From the NCBI GenBank assembly GCA_902826095.1, contig CADEDN010000013.1, forward strand, positions 23,605-87,604: 64,000 nt of DNA. Direction: 5' to 3'. The position numbers and the translations under genes were made by a program. The notes under the pieces were generated by a model that had not been told where the DNA came from, made no database searches, and saw nothing but the letters and a program-made list of their open reading frames with translations. Numbering within the stretch: position 1 is the first letter of the stretch; the number at the start of each line of letters is the position of its first letter. Source of the DNA: an uncultured Alphaproteobacteria bacterium (GTDB lineage Bacteria > Pseudomonadota > Alphaproteobacteria > Caulobacterales > Parvularculaceae). Shown piece by piece: positions 35,313 through 45,630 of this stretch.

Positions 35313-37391
35313 ATGAAAACGTTTTCCGCCGCTATCGCTTTGCTCGCCGCAGGCATGGCGATCCTTCTTCACGCCGACGCGGCGGCCGCCCTCAGCGTCG
35401 CGTCGCCGAACGGCGACATCGTCTTGTCGGTCAGCGACGATAACGGCGTCCCTTCCTACTCGGTGGCGTTTCGCGGCGATCAAGTGATTGCGCCCTCGCG
35501 TCTCGGCATGCGCTTCAGGAACGCTCCCGGCCTCGATGAAGCCTTGACGATCGCGTCGAGCGTGACGGCGTCGAAAGATGAAACCTGGGAGCAGCCCTGG
35601 GGAGAGCGCAGACTTGTTCGTGATCAACACAATGAGCTCTTTGTCGAGTTCGTCGGCGCTGATAATGCGCATCGACGCATGGGCGTGCGCTTTCGCGCGT
35701 TCGATGACGGCGTCGGCTTTCGCTATGAAATTCCGCGCGGCAAGAAGTTCAAATCGGACGAGGTCACGAACGAACTCACTGAATTCGCGGTCGATGAGAA
35801 GACGCGCGTGTGGTGGATTCCGGCGCGATACTGGAATCGTTACGAATATCTATATCGTGAAAGCGCGGCGAGCGAGGAGTTGACCTCGCACACGCCGATG
35901 ACGCTGAAAACGCCTTCCGGCGTTCATTTGAGCATCCATGAAGCCGCGCTTGTCGATTACGCGAGCATGGCGCTCCGGCAAATAAGGCCGGGGCGCTTCA
36001 AGGCTGACCTCTCGCCATGGTCAGACGGCGCCCTCGTCAAATTCGGCGCCCCGCTGACGAGCCCGTGGCGGACGATCCAGATTTCGCCCGACGCGAAGGG
36101 CCTTCTCGATTCGAGCCTGATCCTCAATCTCAACGAGCCGAACAGGATTGGCGACGTTTCATGGTTCGAGCCCGGCAAATATGTGGGCGTGTGGTGGGAG
36201 ATGCACATCCGCGATTCGAGCTGGGGGATGAAGCCGCTGCATGGCGCGACGAATGACAACGTCAAGCGCTATATCGATTTTGCCGCGAAGTACGGGTTCA
36301 AGGGCGTTCTCGTCGAAGGCTGGAATGTCGGCTGGGACGACAATTGGTTCGGCAATGGCGACGTGTTCGATTTCACCAGGTCCTATCCCGATTTTGATTT
36401 GCCGGGGCTCGCCGCCTATGCGGCGGAGAAGGGCGTACGCCTCATCGGCCATCATGAAACCGGCGGCGCCGCGACGCATTATGAGCGTCAGATGGAAGAC
36501 GCCTTCAAACTCTACGAAGAAAACGGCGTGCGGGTCGTCAAGACCGGTTATGTCGCCGACGGCGGCGGCATCCAGCGCATCGATGAAAAGGGCGTTGAGC
36601 GCTTTGAATGGCATGACAGTCAGTTCATGGCTCGTCACCATCTCGAGGTCGTAAAGGCCGCGGCCAGGCGCAAGATTGCCATCAACCCGCACGAGCCGAT
36701 CAAGGACACGGGCCTTCGCCGGACTTATCCCAACTGGGTTGCGCGCGAAGGCGCTCGCGGACAGGAGTACAATGCATGGGGCTGGCCGCCCAACCCGCCT
36801 GAGCATGAAGCGATGCTCGCTTTCACGCGCATGCTCGCGGGGCCGATGGATTTCACGCCGGGGATTTTCGATCTCGAACCCAACAAGCGCGCGCCAGTGC
36901 GCGAAGACATGACGCGCTCGGACCCCAAAATCCGCGTCGAGACGACGCTCGCCAAGCAGCTGGCGCTTTATGTAGTTCTCTATTCGCCGATTCAAATGGC
37001 GGCGGACCTGCCTGAGAATTACGAAAAGCATCGCGACGCTTTCCAGTTCATCGTGGATGTTCCGGCCGATTGGGAGGAAAGCGTCGGGCTTGCGGGCGAG
37101 GTTGGCGATTATGTCGCGATCGCCCGCAAGGATCGCGACAGCAAGGATTGGTATGTGGGCGCTGTCTCTGATGAGAAGGCCCGCGACGTCGTGATTGATC
37201 TCGATTTTCTCGATGAGGAGGTATCCTACGTCGCCGAGATCTACCGGGACGGCGACAGGGCTGACTGGAAGTCCAATCCTTACGATCTCAGGATTGAAAA
37301 AAGAAATGTCGATCGCGGCGACAAGCTGAGGGTGCGCCTGGCGGCCGGCGGCGGCGCTGCGATCCGCTTTGCGGCGAAGGAGCGGCCATGA
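35313..37391 (+). CDS. GH97 alpha-glucosidase (SusB-like)
   Basis: The 692-residue enzyme matches glycoside hydrolase family 97, known from SusB of Bacteroides, which releases glucose from maltooligosaccharides by an inverting mechanism. A signal peptide (to about residue 27) sends it to the periplasm. A beta-sandwich N-domain is followed by the barrel with 'GVLVEGWNVGWDDNW', 'LIGHHETGGA', 'GYVADGGGIQR' and the family block 'NPHEPIKDTGLRRTYPNW' (Glu461), then a C-terminal beta domain. ATG 35313 begins the signal peptide. Its stop overlaps the esterase start (ATGA). GH97 members vary between alpha-glucosidase and alpha-galactosidase; the locus favours glucosidase. Confidence 0.91.
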   Translation: MKTFSAAIALLAAGMAILLHADAAAALSVASPNGDIVLSVSDDNGVPSYSVAFRGDQVIAPSRLGMRFRNAPGLDEALTIASSVTASKDETWEQPWGERRLVRDQHNELFVEFVGADNAHRRMGVRFRAFDDGVGFRYEIPRGKKFKSDEVTNELTEFAVDEKTRVWWIPARYWNRYEYLYRESAASEELTSHTPMTLKTPSGVHLSIHEAALVDYASMALRQIRPGRFKADLSPWSDGALVKFGAPLTSPWRTIQISPDAKGLLDSSLILNLNEPNRIGDVSWFEPGKYVGVWWEMHIRDSSWGMKPLHGATNDNVKRYIDFAAKYGFKGVLVEGWNVGWDDNWFGNGDVFDFTRSYPDFDLPGLAAYAAEKGVRLIGHHETGGAATHYERQMEDAFKLYEENGVRVVKTGYVADGGGIQRIDEKGVERFEWHDSQFMARHHLEVVKAAARRKIAINPHEPIKDTGLRRTYPNWVAREGARGQEYNAWGWPPNPPEHEAMLAFTRMLAGPMDFTPGIFDLEPNKRAPVREDMTRSDPKIRVETTLAKQLALYVVLYSPIQMAADLPENYEKHRDAFQFIVDVPADWEESVGLAGEVGDYVAIARKDRDSKDWYVGAVSDEKARDVVIDLDFLDEEVSYVAEIYRDGDRADWKSNPYDLRIEKRNVDRGDKLRVRLAAGGGAAIRFAAKERP

Positions 37392-38287
37392 CCGCGATCC
37401 GCGCCTGGGCCGCCGCCATCTTGTCCCTGATCGCGTCGGGGTGCTTGAGCGCGACGCCGAAGACCGCTGAGACGTCCGCCGCGCGCATCGTCGCCTATGA
37501 GCCCTATGGCGCAAAGGCCGTCGAACCGCGCAATGTCTGGGTATGGCTGCCGCCCGATTATGAAGAGTCGAATGATCGCTATCCGGTCATCTATATGCAT
37601 GACGGGCAAAATCTCTTCGACGCGGAGAAGGCCAATTTCGGCGTCGAATGGGAAATTGACGAAACGATGGAAAGGCTGATTGCGGCGGGTGAAATCCGGC
37701 CCGCAATCATTGTCGGCGTCGCCAGTTCGCAAAAGCGATTTGAGGAGTACATGCCTAAGAAAGCGGCGATTGGCGACACCGTCGAGACGGGCGTTGCGAA
37801 TTATCCGGTCTTCAAGACCGCCGATCTCATCGCCGATCGCTATCTCGCCTTTCTGGTCGATGAGCTGAAACCCGAAATTGACGCCGGCTTTCGCACTCTT
37901 CCGGGCGCGGAAGACACCTTCGTGTTCGGTTCGAGCATGGGAGGACTCATCTCCGCCTACGCGGTCAGCGAATATCCGGATGTTTTCAGCGCAGCCGCCT
38001 GCATATCGACCCACTGGCCGGCGGATGACGGCGCGGCGATCGATTATTTCGCCCGCGCCTTTCCGGCGCCCGGCCGCCATCGGTTTTATTTCGATTACGG
38101 GACTGCAACGCTCGACTCGCTATATGAACCGCACCAGTTGCGCATGGACGCGGTGATGCATGGCCGCGGATATCGCCGTGGAGGGGATTGGGTGACCCGG
38201 AAATTTGACGGCGCTGAGCACAATGAAAGGTCCTGGGCGCAACGGGCGGAGCACCCGCTCAAGTTCCTGCTCGGGGCGCCGAATTGA
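37388..38287 (+). CDS. Lipoprotein alpha/beta-hydrolase esterase (esterase D-like)
   Basis: The 299-residue enzyme has a lipobox 'LIASGC' and an esterase-D/IroE-like alpha/beta fold: 'VWVWLPPDYEESNDRYPVIYMHDGQNLFD', the nucleophile elbow 'GSSMGG' (Ser183) and the catalytic His in 'DGAEHNERSW' near the end. (The first motif spans residues about 49-77; key parts are WLPPDY and MHDGQN.) It is coupled by ATGA to the GH97 gene, so it may remove acyl groups from the glucan substrate or its oligomers. The acyl group is unknown. Confidence 0.83.
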   Translation: MTAIRAWAAAILSLIASGCLSATPKTAETSAARIVAYEPYGAKAVEPRNVWVWLPPDYEESNDRYPVIYMHDGQNLFDAEKANFGVEWEIDETMERLIAAGEIRPAIIVGVASSQKRFEEYMPKKAAIGDTVETGVANYPVFKTADLIADRYLAFLVDELKPEIDAGFRTLPGAEDTFVFGSSMGGLISAYAVSEYPDVFSAAACISTHWPADDGAAIDYFARAFPAPGRHRFYFDYGTATLDSLYEPHQLRMDAVMHGRGYRRGGDWVTRKFDGAEHNERSWAQRAEHPLKFLLGAPN

Positions 38288-38418
38288 TCGACGCGCGGCC
38301 GACGGAATACTGTCGGTGAGGCAAGCTCCAGCCGACTTCGCCAATCTTTCGGCGATTCCAGGGGACCAAGAGTTCAATTCATCTATCGGCGACAAGCAAC
38401 GCCGACTCGGGAACTGAC

Positions 38419-40005
38419 ATGTCATTGACCTCGATTGACCTGGTTATTGTCGCCCTTTACGCCAGCGCGCTCCTGGCGGTCGCCATCTGGGTGTCGCGAG
38501 AGCCCAAGGGCGAAGTAAGGGATACGGAGGATTACTTCCTTGCCGGTCGGGCGCTGCCGTGGTGGGCGATCGGCGCTTCGCTCATTGCGTCGAACATATC
38601 CGCGGAACAGATCATCGGGCAATCGGGGCAGGGTTACGCTGTCGGCATTGCGATCGCCGCCTATGAGTGGCAGGCGGCGATCGTCCTGATCATCGTCGCC
38701 AAGTGGTTTCTGCCGATTTTCCTGAAGCGCGGCATCTACACGATGCCGCAATTCCTCGACCAGCGTTACGGCCACAGCGTCAAATCGCTGATGTCGCTTT
38801 ACTGGATCATTCTTTACACGGCGGTCAATCTTACGACGGTGCTCTGGCTTGGGGGCCTTGCGGTGAATTCAGTGACCGGTCTGTCGGTGCTGGTTTCCAT
38901 GGCGGCGCTCGGCGGTTTTGCGGCGCTCTATTCCCTCTATGGCGGTCTCAAGGCGGTCGCTTTGACGGACATCATCCAGGTCGTCATTCTCATTATCGGC
39001 GGTCTTGCGATCACCTGGTTCGCGCTCGACCGGATCGGCGACGCCGACGGCGCTATCGCCGGCTTCGTGCGTCTGGCCGAGGAAGTTCCGGGGCACTTCA
39101 AAATGATCCTTTCAGAGGATCATCTTGCCTATGGCGATCTGCCGGGCGTCTGGACCTTGCTTGGCGGGCTGTGGGTGCTGCATTTTTCCTATTGGGGCTT
39201 CAATCAATACATCATCCAGCGCGCTCTCGGCGCTGAAAGTCTCGTCGAGGCGCAGAAGGGTCTCGCCTTCGCCGCCTTTTTGAAGCTGCTCATCCCGCTC
39301 ATCGTCGTCATTCCGGGGATCGCCGCCGTCATTCTGGCGAGCCAGGGCGCGATTGACGGCGCCGCGCTCGCCGAGAAATCCGACAGGACCTACGGCGAAC
39401 TCATGAAACTTGCGCCCGCCGGGCTGCGAGGGCTCGTTTTCGCGGCCCTGATCGCCGCGATCGTTTCCTCGCTTGCATCCATGATGAACTCGATCTCGAC
39501 GATCTTTACGATGGACCTCTACAAATCAGTCGTCCGCGATCGGGCTGATCATCACTATGTGAATGTCGGGCGGATCGCCGCGTTCGCCGCATTGGGCGTC
39601 GCGCTCCTTCTCGCAAAGCCCTTTATCGGCGGGTTCGAAAGCGGCTTTCAGGCGGTGCAGGAATATTCAGGGTTCGTGGCGCCGGGCGTCGTCGCGGTGT
39701 TTTTGCTTGGGTTCTTCTCAAAAAGGACGAACGCTCTTGGCGCGTTCGCGGCCCTGTTTGCATCCGTCGGCGTCAATATTGCGCTGAAATTCTATGCGCC
39801 CGACGCCCCGTTCATCATTCGCATCTGGCTTGTTTTCCTGTCCTGCCTCGCGGCGGCCTATATCGCATCGCGTCTCGCAGCGCCGCCCCGAGCGGACCGT
39901 CCCGTCGCGCTGAGCGATATCGCGTTTGCGACCCGGCCGATCTTCAATATTATGGCGGCGATCGTGGTCGCAATTCTCGTCGGGATTTATGTTTTCCTCT
40001 GGTAG
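38419..40005 (+). CDS. Sodium/solute symporter (SSS/SLC5 family), probable glucose transporter
   Basis: The 528-residue membrane protein has about 14 hydrophobic segments and SSS-family signatures: 'DYFLAGRALPWWAIGASLIASNISAEQIIG' (key parts: residues 36-65), 'GGLKAVALTDIIQ' and 'FAALIAAIVSSLASMMNSISTIFTMDLY', the last matching SGLT-like sugar symporters with the conserved sodium-site Ser pair. It starts the sugar-catabolic run SSS-zwf-pgl-edd-glk-eda and precedes zwf by 6 nt. This suggests Na+-driven uptake of glucose released in the periplasm by GH97. The 131-bp gap before it shows no clear operator. Confidence 0.87.
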   Translation: MSLTSIDLVIVALYASALLAVAIWVSREPKGEVRDTEDYFLAGRALPWWAIGASLIASNISAEQIIGQSGQGYAVGIAIAAYEWQAAIVLIIVAKWFLPIFLKRGIYTMPQFLDQRYGHSVKSLMSLYWIILYTAVNLTTVLWLGGLAVNSVTGLSVLVSMAALGGFAALYSLYGGLKAVALTDIIQVVILIIGGLAITWFALDRIGDADGAIAGFVRLAEEVPGHFKMILSEDHLAYGDLPGVWTLLGGLWVLHFSYWGFNQYIIQRALGAESLVEAQKGLAFAAFLKLLIPLIVVIPGIAAVILASQGAIDGAALAEKSDRTYGELMKLAPAGLRGLVFAALIAAIVSSLASMMNSISTIFTMDLYKSVVRDRADHHYVNVGRIAAFAALGVALLLAKPFIGGFESGFQAVQEYSGFVAPGVVAVFLLGFFSKRTNALGAFAALFASVGVNIALKFYAPDAPFIIRIWLVFLSCLAAAYIASRLAAPPRADRPVALSDIAFATRPIFNIMAAIVVAILVGIYVFLW

Positions 40006-40011
40006 GGCCGC

Positions 40012-41511
40012 ATGAAAAACACAGGCGTTCGCGCGCCCGCGGGACCGTCGCAATTCGTCCCGGTTTCGGCGTTCGACCTCGTGGTGTTCGGCGCGGCGGG
40101 CGACCTCTCGTTGCGCAAGCTCATTCCCTCGCTTTTTCACCGCTGGCGCGACGGGCAGATTCCGGACGAATCGCGGATCATCGGCGTTTCGCGCTCCGAG
40201 ATGAGCGAGGGCGCCTTTCGGGCGCTGGCGCTGGAGAGTTTCCGGAAGTTCCATCCCGCGGAGGCGATCGATGAAGGCGAATGGAGCGCCTTTGGGAGGC
40301 TCCTGCGTTACGTCCGGCTCGACGCCGCCGCACAAGGCGCCGACTGGTCGCCGCTCGCGTCCGCGCTCGCAGGCGAAACTCGCCAGCGTGTCTTCTATCT
40401 TGCGCTGGCGCCGTCTCTCTACGGCGACGTCTCGCGCAATATCGGGGCGGCTGGGCTGAGGTCGCCGGGCGCGCGCATCGTCCTTGAAAAGCCGATCGGT
40501 AAGGATCTCGAAAGCGCGCGCGCGATCAACGACGCTGTCGGGAGCGTGTTCGCCGAGGAGTCGATTTTCCGGATCGACCATTATCTCGGCAAGGAGACCG
40601 TTCAGAACCTCATCGTGCTGCGGTTCATGAACTCGTTGTTCGAGCCGGTCTGGAACGCCAACGCCATCGACCATGTGGAGATAACGGTCGCTGAATCGAT
40701 CGGCGCCGGCGGCCGGGCGGACTATTACGATACGGCCGGCGCATTGCGGGACATGGTGCAAAACCATTTGCTGCAGCTCCTTTGCCTCGTCGCCATGGAG
40801 CCGCCGCTTGACCTCGAGCCGGACACCGTGCGCGACGAGAAGATAAAAGTGATGCGCGCGCTTCGTCCGATCACCGCCGAGAATGTGCGCAAAGCCACAG
40901 TGCGCGGTCAGTACGGCAAAGGAGCGAGCGACGGCGGCGTCGCCGAAAGCTATGAAGCGGAACTCGGCCGGCCGAGCAGAACCGAGACATTTGTCGCCAT
41001 CAAGGCCAATATCGACAATTGGCGCTGGAAAGGCGCGCCGTTTTATCTCAGGACCGGCAAGCGGATGGCCTCGCGCTATTCCGAGATCGTCATTCAGTTC
41101 AAGGAAATCGCCCACGCGCTGATTGACGACCGCCGAGCGCTCCAGCCGACGCGAATGGTCATTCGCCTTCAACCTGACGAGGGCGTCAAGCTCCTGCTGG
41201 TCACCAAGGACCCTGGGCCTGGCGGCATGCGCCTGCGCTATGTGCCGCTCAATCTTTCCTACGCCGAGCATTTTGAGGCGCGCTACCCGGACGCCTATGA
41301 GCGCCTTCTTATGGCCGTCGTGCGCGGCGATCTCGCGCTGTTCATGCGCCGCGACGAAGTGGAGGCGGCGTGGAAGTGGGTCGACGGCATACTCGGCGCG
41401 TGGGCCGAGGATGCGACGCCGGTTCATCCCTATGCGGCAGGAACGGACGGGCCGTCGCAGGCGGCGATGATGCTCGACCGCGACGGGCGGTCATGGTTCG
41501 ATGGCGTCTAG
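40012..41511 (+). CDS. zwf: Glucose-6-phosphate 1-dehydrogenase
   Basis: Zwf oxidises glucose-6-phosphate to 6-phosphogluconolactone with NAD(P)+, the entry step to the Entner-Doudoroff route. The 499-residue protein has the nucleotide-binding 'VFGAAGDLSLRKLIPSLF', the active-site signature 'FRIDHYLGKE' near residue 184 and 'YFLAL'-type 'VFYLALAPSLY'. Length is normal. It overlaps pgl by 11 nt, so the pathway genes are translationally linked. Confidence 0.96.
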   Translation: MKNTGVRAPAGPSQFVPVSAFDLVVFGAAGDLSLRKLIPSLFHRWRDGQIPDESRIIGVSRSEMSEGAFRALALESFRKFHPAEAIDEGEWSAFGRLLRYVRLDAAAQGADWSPLASALAGETRQRVFYLALAPSLYGDVSRNIGAAGLRSPGARIVLEKPIGKDLESARAINDAVGSVFAEESIFRIDHYLGKETVQNLIVLRFMNSLFEPVWNANAIDHVEITVAESIGAGGRADYYDTAGALRDMVQNHLLQLLCLVAMEPPLDLEPDTVRDEKIKVMRALRPITAENVRKATVRGQYGKGASDGGVAESYEAELGRPSRTETFVAIKANIDNWRWKGAPFYLRTGKRMASRYSEIVIQFKEIAHALIDDRRALQPTRMVIRLQPDEGVKLLLVTKDPGPGGMRLRYVPLNLSYAEHFEARYPDAYERLLMAVVRGDLALFMRRDEVEAAWKWVDGILGAWAEDATPVHPYAAGTDGPSQAAMMLDRDGRSWFDGV

Positions 41512-42214
41512 CCCGGAACTGATCGCCTTTTCGTCCGCGTCGCACATGGCGGCGCGTCTGGCCGATCTGATTGGGATGACGCTGGATCGGTCGATCGCGT
41601 CGCAGGGGCTTGCGACGATTGCTCTCTCCGGCGGTTCGACGCCGGAAGCGCTTTATCGAGCGCTCTCGTGCGCGGACATCGACTGGAGCAATGTCGCCGC
41701 AACGCTCGCGGACGAGCGCATGGTTCCGCCGACCGACGCCGCTTCCAACGAAGGCTTCATTCGCCAGGCGCTGGTGAAAAATCGCGCCGCCGCGCTGCGC
41801 TTCGTCGGTCTTTGGAACGACGCGCCGGACCTTTCCGCCGCCGCGCGGGCGGCGACGGCGCGCGTTTTCGCGATGGCGCCGCCGTTCGACGTCGTTGTTC
41901 TCGGCATGGGCGCTGACGGGCACACGGCCTCATGGTTTCCAAACGCCGACGGCCTTGCAGCCGCGCTTGCGGACGGGGCGGCGCTCGTCGCTCCCGTGCA
42001 CGCGAAAAAGAGCGATGCGACGGGCCCCATTCTCGAAAGACTGACGCTCAGCCTCGCGGCGGTTCGCACCGCGCGGCTTATCATTCTGATGATGACGGGC
42101 GAGGGCAAACGCGCGACATTCGATAAAGCGCTGCGGCCCGGGCCGGTCGAGGAGATGCCGGTGCGCGCGATCCTCAGCGCGCGGCCGGATCTCTGGGCCT
42201 GCTGGGCGCCGTAA
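41501..42214 (+). CDS. pgl: 6-phosphogluconolactonase
   Basis: Pgl hydrolyses 6-phosphogluconolactone to 6-phosphogluconate. The 237-residue DevB-type enzyme has 'TIALSGGSTPEALYRAL' (phosphate loop), 'LADERMVPPTDAASNEG', and 'VVLGMGADGHTASWFP', which holds the catalytic His region. It overlaps zwf upstream and precedes edd by 9 nt. Confidence 0.94.
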   Translation: MASSPELIAFSSASHMAARLADLIGMTLDRSIASQGLATIALSGGSTPEALYRALSCADIDWSNVAATLADERMVPPTDAASNEGFIRQALVKNRAAALRFVGLWNDAPDLSAAARAATARVFAMAPPFDVVVLGMGADGHTASWFPNADGLAAALADGAALVAPVHAKKSDATGPILERLTLSLAAVRTARLIILMMTGEGKRATFDKALRPGPVEEMPVRAILSARPDLWACWAP

Positions 42215-42223
42215 GGAGGAAGC

Positions 42224-44059
42224 GTGGCCAAACTCAACGACGCCTTGATGCGCGTCACTGACCGGGTGAGAGAGAAGAGCCGCAAGACGCGCGCGGCGTA
42301 TCTGAAGCAAATGCGCGCCGCGGCGTCGGACGGACCGCATCGCGCGCATGTCTCCTGCGGCAATCTCGCTCACGCCGCCGCGTCCTGTTCGATTGAGGAC
42401 AAGAAGAAAATCGCGAAAGGGGATGGCCCGAACATCGCGATCGTCACCTCCTATAACGACATGCTGTCGGCGCATCAGCCGCTTGGCGCCTATCCAGACA
42501 TCATCAAGGCGACGCTCTCAACGATTAATGCGACCGCGCAGATCGCCGGCGGCGTTCCAGCGATGTGCGACGGCGTCACCCAGGGCCAGCCCGGCATGGA
42601 TCTGTCGCTTTTTTCGCGCGACGTCATCGCCATGGCGACCGCCGTCTCGCTGTCGCATAACGTTTTCGACGGCGCGATCATGCTCGGCGTCTGCGACAAG
42701 ATCGTGCCGGGCATGTTCATTGGTTCGGCGCGGTTCGGCCATCTGCCGGTGATTTTCCTGCCCGCCGGACCGATGAATTCAGGCATCACGAACGAGGAAA
42801 AGGCGCGCGTGCGCCAGCTTCATGCGGAAGGGAAAGCCAGCCGCGACGAGCTCCTCGCCGCCGAAAGCGCGTCCTATCATTCGCCCGGCACCTGCACTTT
42901 CTACGGCACCGCGAACTCCAATCAGATGCTGATGGAGGTGATGGGCCTCCATATTCCTGGCTCGGCCTTCGTCAATCCGGGAACGCCTTTACGGCATGCG
43001 CTGGTCGAGGAGACGGCGCGCCGCGCGGCGGCGATTACGGCCCTTGGGCGCGAGCACATTCCCTTCTGCGATGTCATCGACGAGCGCGCGATCGTCAACG
43101 CCATTGTCGGTCTTAACGCCACCGGCGGGTCCACCAATCACACGATCCACCTCGTCGCGATGGCGCGCGCCGCCGGGATCATCATCGACTGGGCGGATTT
43201 TTCTGAACTTTCCGCCGCGACGCCCTTGCTCGCGCGCATTTATCCGAACGGGTCGGCGGACGTGAACCAGTTTCATGCGGCGGGCGGCCTCGCCTTCATC
43301 ATCCGTGAACTGATCGACGCCGGCCTCTTGCATGAGGATGTCGCGACCGTCGCGGGCATGGGGCTCGCGCGCTACGCAACGTCGCCGGCGCTTGAAAGCG
43401 GCGAGCTTGTCTGGAAGGCGGCGCCGAAAGCGTCGGGCGATGAGAAGATCGTGACCCCTGTGTCGCGTCCAGCGCAGCCGACCGGCGGGCTCGTCGTTCT
43501 CGACGGCAATATCGGCCGCGCCGTCATCAAGGTGTCGGCGGTGAAGCCGGAGCGACGCCGCATCGAGGCGCCGGCCATCGTCTTCAACAGCCAGCAGGAA
43601 TTGATCGATCGTTTCAAGGCGGGCGATCTTAATCGCGATTTTGTCGCGGTCGTTCCTTTCCAGGGGCCGAAGGCCAACGGGATGCCTGAACTGCACAAGC
43701 TGACGCCGCCCCTCAGCGTGTTGCAGGACAAGGGCTGCAAGGTCGCGCTTGTGACCGACGGGCGGATGTCGGGCGCCTCGGGGAAAGTCCCCGCCGCCAT
43801 TCATGTGACGCCGGAAGCGCTCGACGGCGGCGCCATCGGCAAAATTCGCGACGGCGACATCATCCGCCTAGACGCGGAAGCTGGAACGCTTGAAGTCAAG
43901 ATCGATGCCGCGGCGCTTGAACGGCGCGCGCCGGCGGCGGCTGATCTTTTGTCCGACCGCTGGGGCTCTGGGCGCGAGCTCTTTGCGGCGATGCGCGCTA
44001 GCGTCGGCGGAGCGGAGGAGGGCGCCATGACCTTCATGCTGGAGGAGCGCGATGGCTGA
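42224..44059 (+). CDS. edd: 6-phosphogluconate dehydratase
   Basis: Edd converts 6-phosphogluconate to 2-keto-3-deoxy-6-phosphogluconate, the first dedicated Entner-Doudoroff step. The 611-residue IlvD/Edd-family protein keeps '[12 protein letters not shown]', '[20 protein letters not shown]' (Fe-S ligand Cys), '[11 protein letters not shown]', '[13 protein letters not shown]' and '[22 protein letters not shown]' (last block spans over 20 residues; core [11 protein letters not shown]). Start is GTG 42224, right after AAGGAGGA. Its stop overlaps glk by 8 nt. Confidence 0.96.
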   Translation: MAKLNDALMRVTDRVREKSRKTRAAYLKQMRAAASDGPHRAHVSCGNLAHAAASCSIEDKKKIAKGDGPNIAIVTSYNDMLSAHQPLGAYPDIIKATLSTINATAQIAGGVPAMCDGVTQGQPGMDLSLFSRDVIAMATAVSLSHNVFDGAIMLGVCDKIVPGMFIGSARFGHLPVIFLPAGPMNSGITNEEKARVRQLHAEGKASRDELLAAESASYHSPGTCTFYGTANSNQMLMEVMGLHIPGSAFVNPGTPLRHALVEETARRAAAITALGREHIPFCDVIDERAIVNAIVGLNATGGSTNHTIHLVAMARAAGIIIDWADFSELSAATPLLARIYPNGSADVNQFHAAGGLAFIIRELIDAGLLHEDVATVAGMGLARYATSPALESGELVWKAAPKASGDEKIVTPVSRPAQPTGGLVVLDGNIGRAVIKVSAVKPERRRIEAPAIVFNSQQELIDRFKAGDLNRDFVAVVPFQGPKANGMPELHKLTPPLSVLQDKGCKVALVTDGRMSGASGKVPAAIHVTPEALDGGAIGKIRDGDIIRLDAEAGTLEVKIDAAALERRAPAAADLLSDRWGSGRELFAAMRASVGGAEEGAMTFMLEERDG

Positions 44060-45017
44060 AGCGGTGCTTGTCGCCGATATCGGCGGAACCAACGCGCGCT
44101 TCGCGCTCGCCGCAATCGACGGCGCAATTGACGTCGACGCCGCGCATGTCTTTCGCGCGGAGGACTATGAATCGGTGCGCGACGCCGCCGACGCGTTTCT
44201 TGAAGCGGCGCAGGCAAAGCCGAAGGCCGCCTGCTTCGCGGTCGCCGGTCCGATCACGGATGATGTCGTCGAGTTCACCAATTCGCTGTGGACGCTCGAC
44301 ATCAAGAAGATCAAGACGCAGCTCGGCCTTTCCACCTTCGAGGTCGTCAATGATTTCGAGGCGCTCGCGGCCGGCGCTCGCGATCTCAGACCGGTCGATC
44401 TTCTGCGCGTGAAGGAAGGCGCCGGCGATCCCTCGGCGCCGATGCTGGTGATGGGGCCCGGCACCGGGCTTGGTCAGGCGCTCATCGTGCCGAGCGGCGG
44501 CAAGGACCGCGTCGTCGCCACGGAAGGCGGGCATGTCGCCTTCGCGCCGTCGACCGAGGAGGAGATCGAGGTCCTTCGCTTCATCATGCGCGAACACAAG
44601 CGGGTGTCGATCGAGCGGCTGTTGTCGGGGCGCGGGCTCGTCAACATTCACCGCGCGCTCTGCGCCATATCGGGAACGCCGCGCGCTTCTCTGCAGGCGG
44701 ATGAAATCACGCGCGCGGCGATCACCAGAGAATATCCGGTCGCGGTCCGGGCCGTCGAGTTGTTTTGCGCCATGCTCGGTTCGGCGGCCGGCGACGCCGT
44801 GCTCGCGACCGGCGCGCGCGGCGGCGTCCTCCTCGGCGGCGGCATTCTGCCGAAAATCCGGGACCTCTTTTTGAAGAGCGCCTTCATTGACCGCTTTCTC
44901 GACAAGGGCCGCATGCGATTCTATGTCGAGGATGTTCCCGTTCATCTGATCATCCGCGACGGCGCCGCCCTTGTCGGCGCGGCGCGCCGCCTAAAGGACC
45001 GGCTTGATGCGCGTTGA
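44052..45017 (+). CDS. glk: Glucokinase
   Basis: Glk phosphorylates cytoplasmic glucose with ATP, feeding zwf. The 321-residue Glk-family protein has the phosphate-1 motif '[14 protein letters not shown]', 'CFAVAGPI', '[11 protein letters not shown]' (catalytic Asp), '[12 protein letters not shown]' and '[10 protein letters not shown]'. It joins edd by an 8-nt overlap and eda by an 11-nt overlap. A free-glucose kinase here fits periplasmic release of glucose followed by symport, not a phosphotransferase system. Confidence 0.95.
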   Translation: MAEAVLVADIGGTNARFALAAIDGAIDVDAAHVFRAEDYESVRDAADAFLEAAQAKPKAACFAVAGPITDDVVEFTNSLWTLDIKKIKTQLGLSTFEVVNDFEALAAGARDLRPVDLLRVKEGAGDPSAPMLVMGPGTGLGQALIVPSGGKDRVVATEGGHVAFAPSTEEEIEVLRFIMREHKRVSIERLLSGRGLVNIHRALCAISGTPRASLQADEITRAAITREYPVAVRAVELFCAMLGSAAGDAVLATGARGGVLLGGGILPKIRDLFLKSAFIDRFLDKGRMRFYVEDVPVHLIIRDGAALVGAARRLKDRLDAR

Positions 45018-45624
45018 CGAAATTCTCAAAGCGGCGAGCGTCATTCCGGTGCTCGAAGTCGAGCGTCTGGCGGACGCCGCCCCGCTCGCCGCGGCGCTCG
45101 CCGCCGGCGGCCTTCGCGTCGTCGAGCTGACATTGCGCACGGCTTGCGCGCTCGACGCTGTCGCGGCGATGAAGAAGGCGGCGCCGGCGCTGATCGTCGG
45201 CATGGGAACGATCCGCACTGGCGATGACGTCGAGCGCGCGCTCGCCGCCGGCGCGGATTTTCTGGTGAGTCCCGGCGCTTCGCCTTCGCTCCTGGTTTCA
45301 ATGCACGCCGCGCCGGCGCTCCCGGGCGTTGCTACCGCAAGCGAGGCGATGACGTCCTATGAGGCCGGATACCGTGCGATGAAATTCTTCCCCGCCGAAC
45401 CCGCCGGCGGGATCGCTTATCTGAAATCTCTCGCCGGACCGCTCCCCGACATCCTCTTTTGTCCGACCGGCGGCATCAGCGCGGACAAGGCGCCCGACTA
45501 TCTCGCGCTCCCCAACGTCGCCTGCGTCGGCGGCTCGTGGATCGCGACGCGCGCGATGATCAGGGCCGGCGACTGGGCGGCAATAGAAGCGAACGCGCGT
45601 CGCGCAAGTGCGATGAAGGTCTGA
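45007..45624 (+). CDS. eda: 2-keto-3-deoxy-6-phosphogluconate aldolase
   Basis: Eda splits KDPG to pyruvate and glyceraldehyde-3-phosphate. The 205-residue class I aldolase has 'VIPVLEVERLADAAPLAAAL', 'LRVVELTLRT' (with Glu as general acid/base), 'VGMGTIRTGDDVERALAAGADF', 'FLVSPG', and the Schiff-base Lys in 'AMKFFPAEPAGG'. (The longer block's core is GMGTIRT.) ATG 45007 lies within the end of glk. It finishes the pathway run. Confidence 0.95.
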   Translation: MRVDEILKAASVIPVLEVERLADAAPLAAALAAGGLRVVELTLRTACALDAVAAMKKAAPALIVGMGTIRTGDDVERALAAGADFLVSPGASPSLLVSMHAAPALPGVATASEAMTSYEAGYRAMKFFPAEPAGGIAYLKSLAGPLPDILFCPTGGISADKAPDYLALPNVACVGGSWIATRAMIRAGDWAAIEANARRASAMKV

Positions 45625-45630
45625 CCTTCC

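Noticed and set aside
36159..37514. A 451-codon minus-strand open frame opposite GH97
   Set aside because: No recognisable domain and no ribosome site; shadow of GH97 and the esterase.
39718..41427. A 569-codon minus-strand open frame opposite the symporter and zwf
   Set aside because: No family likeness; shadow of zwf, whose motifs are clear.
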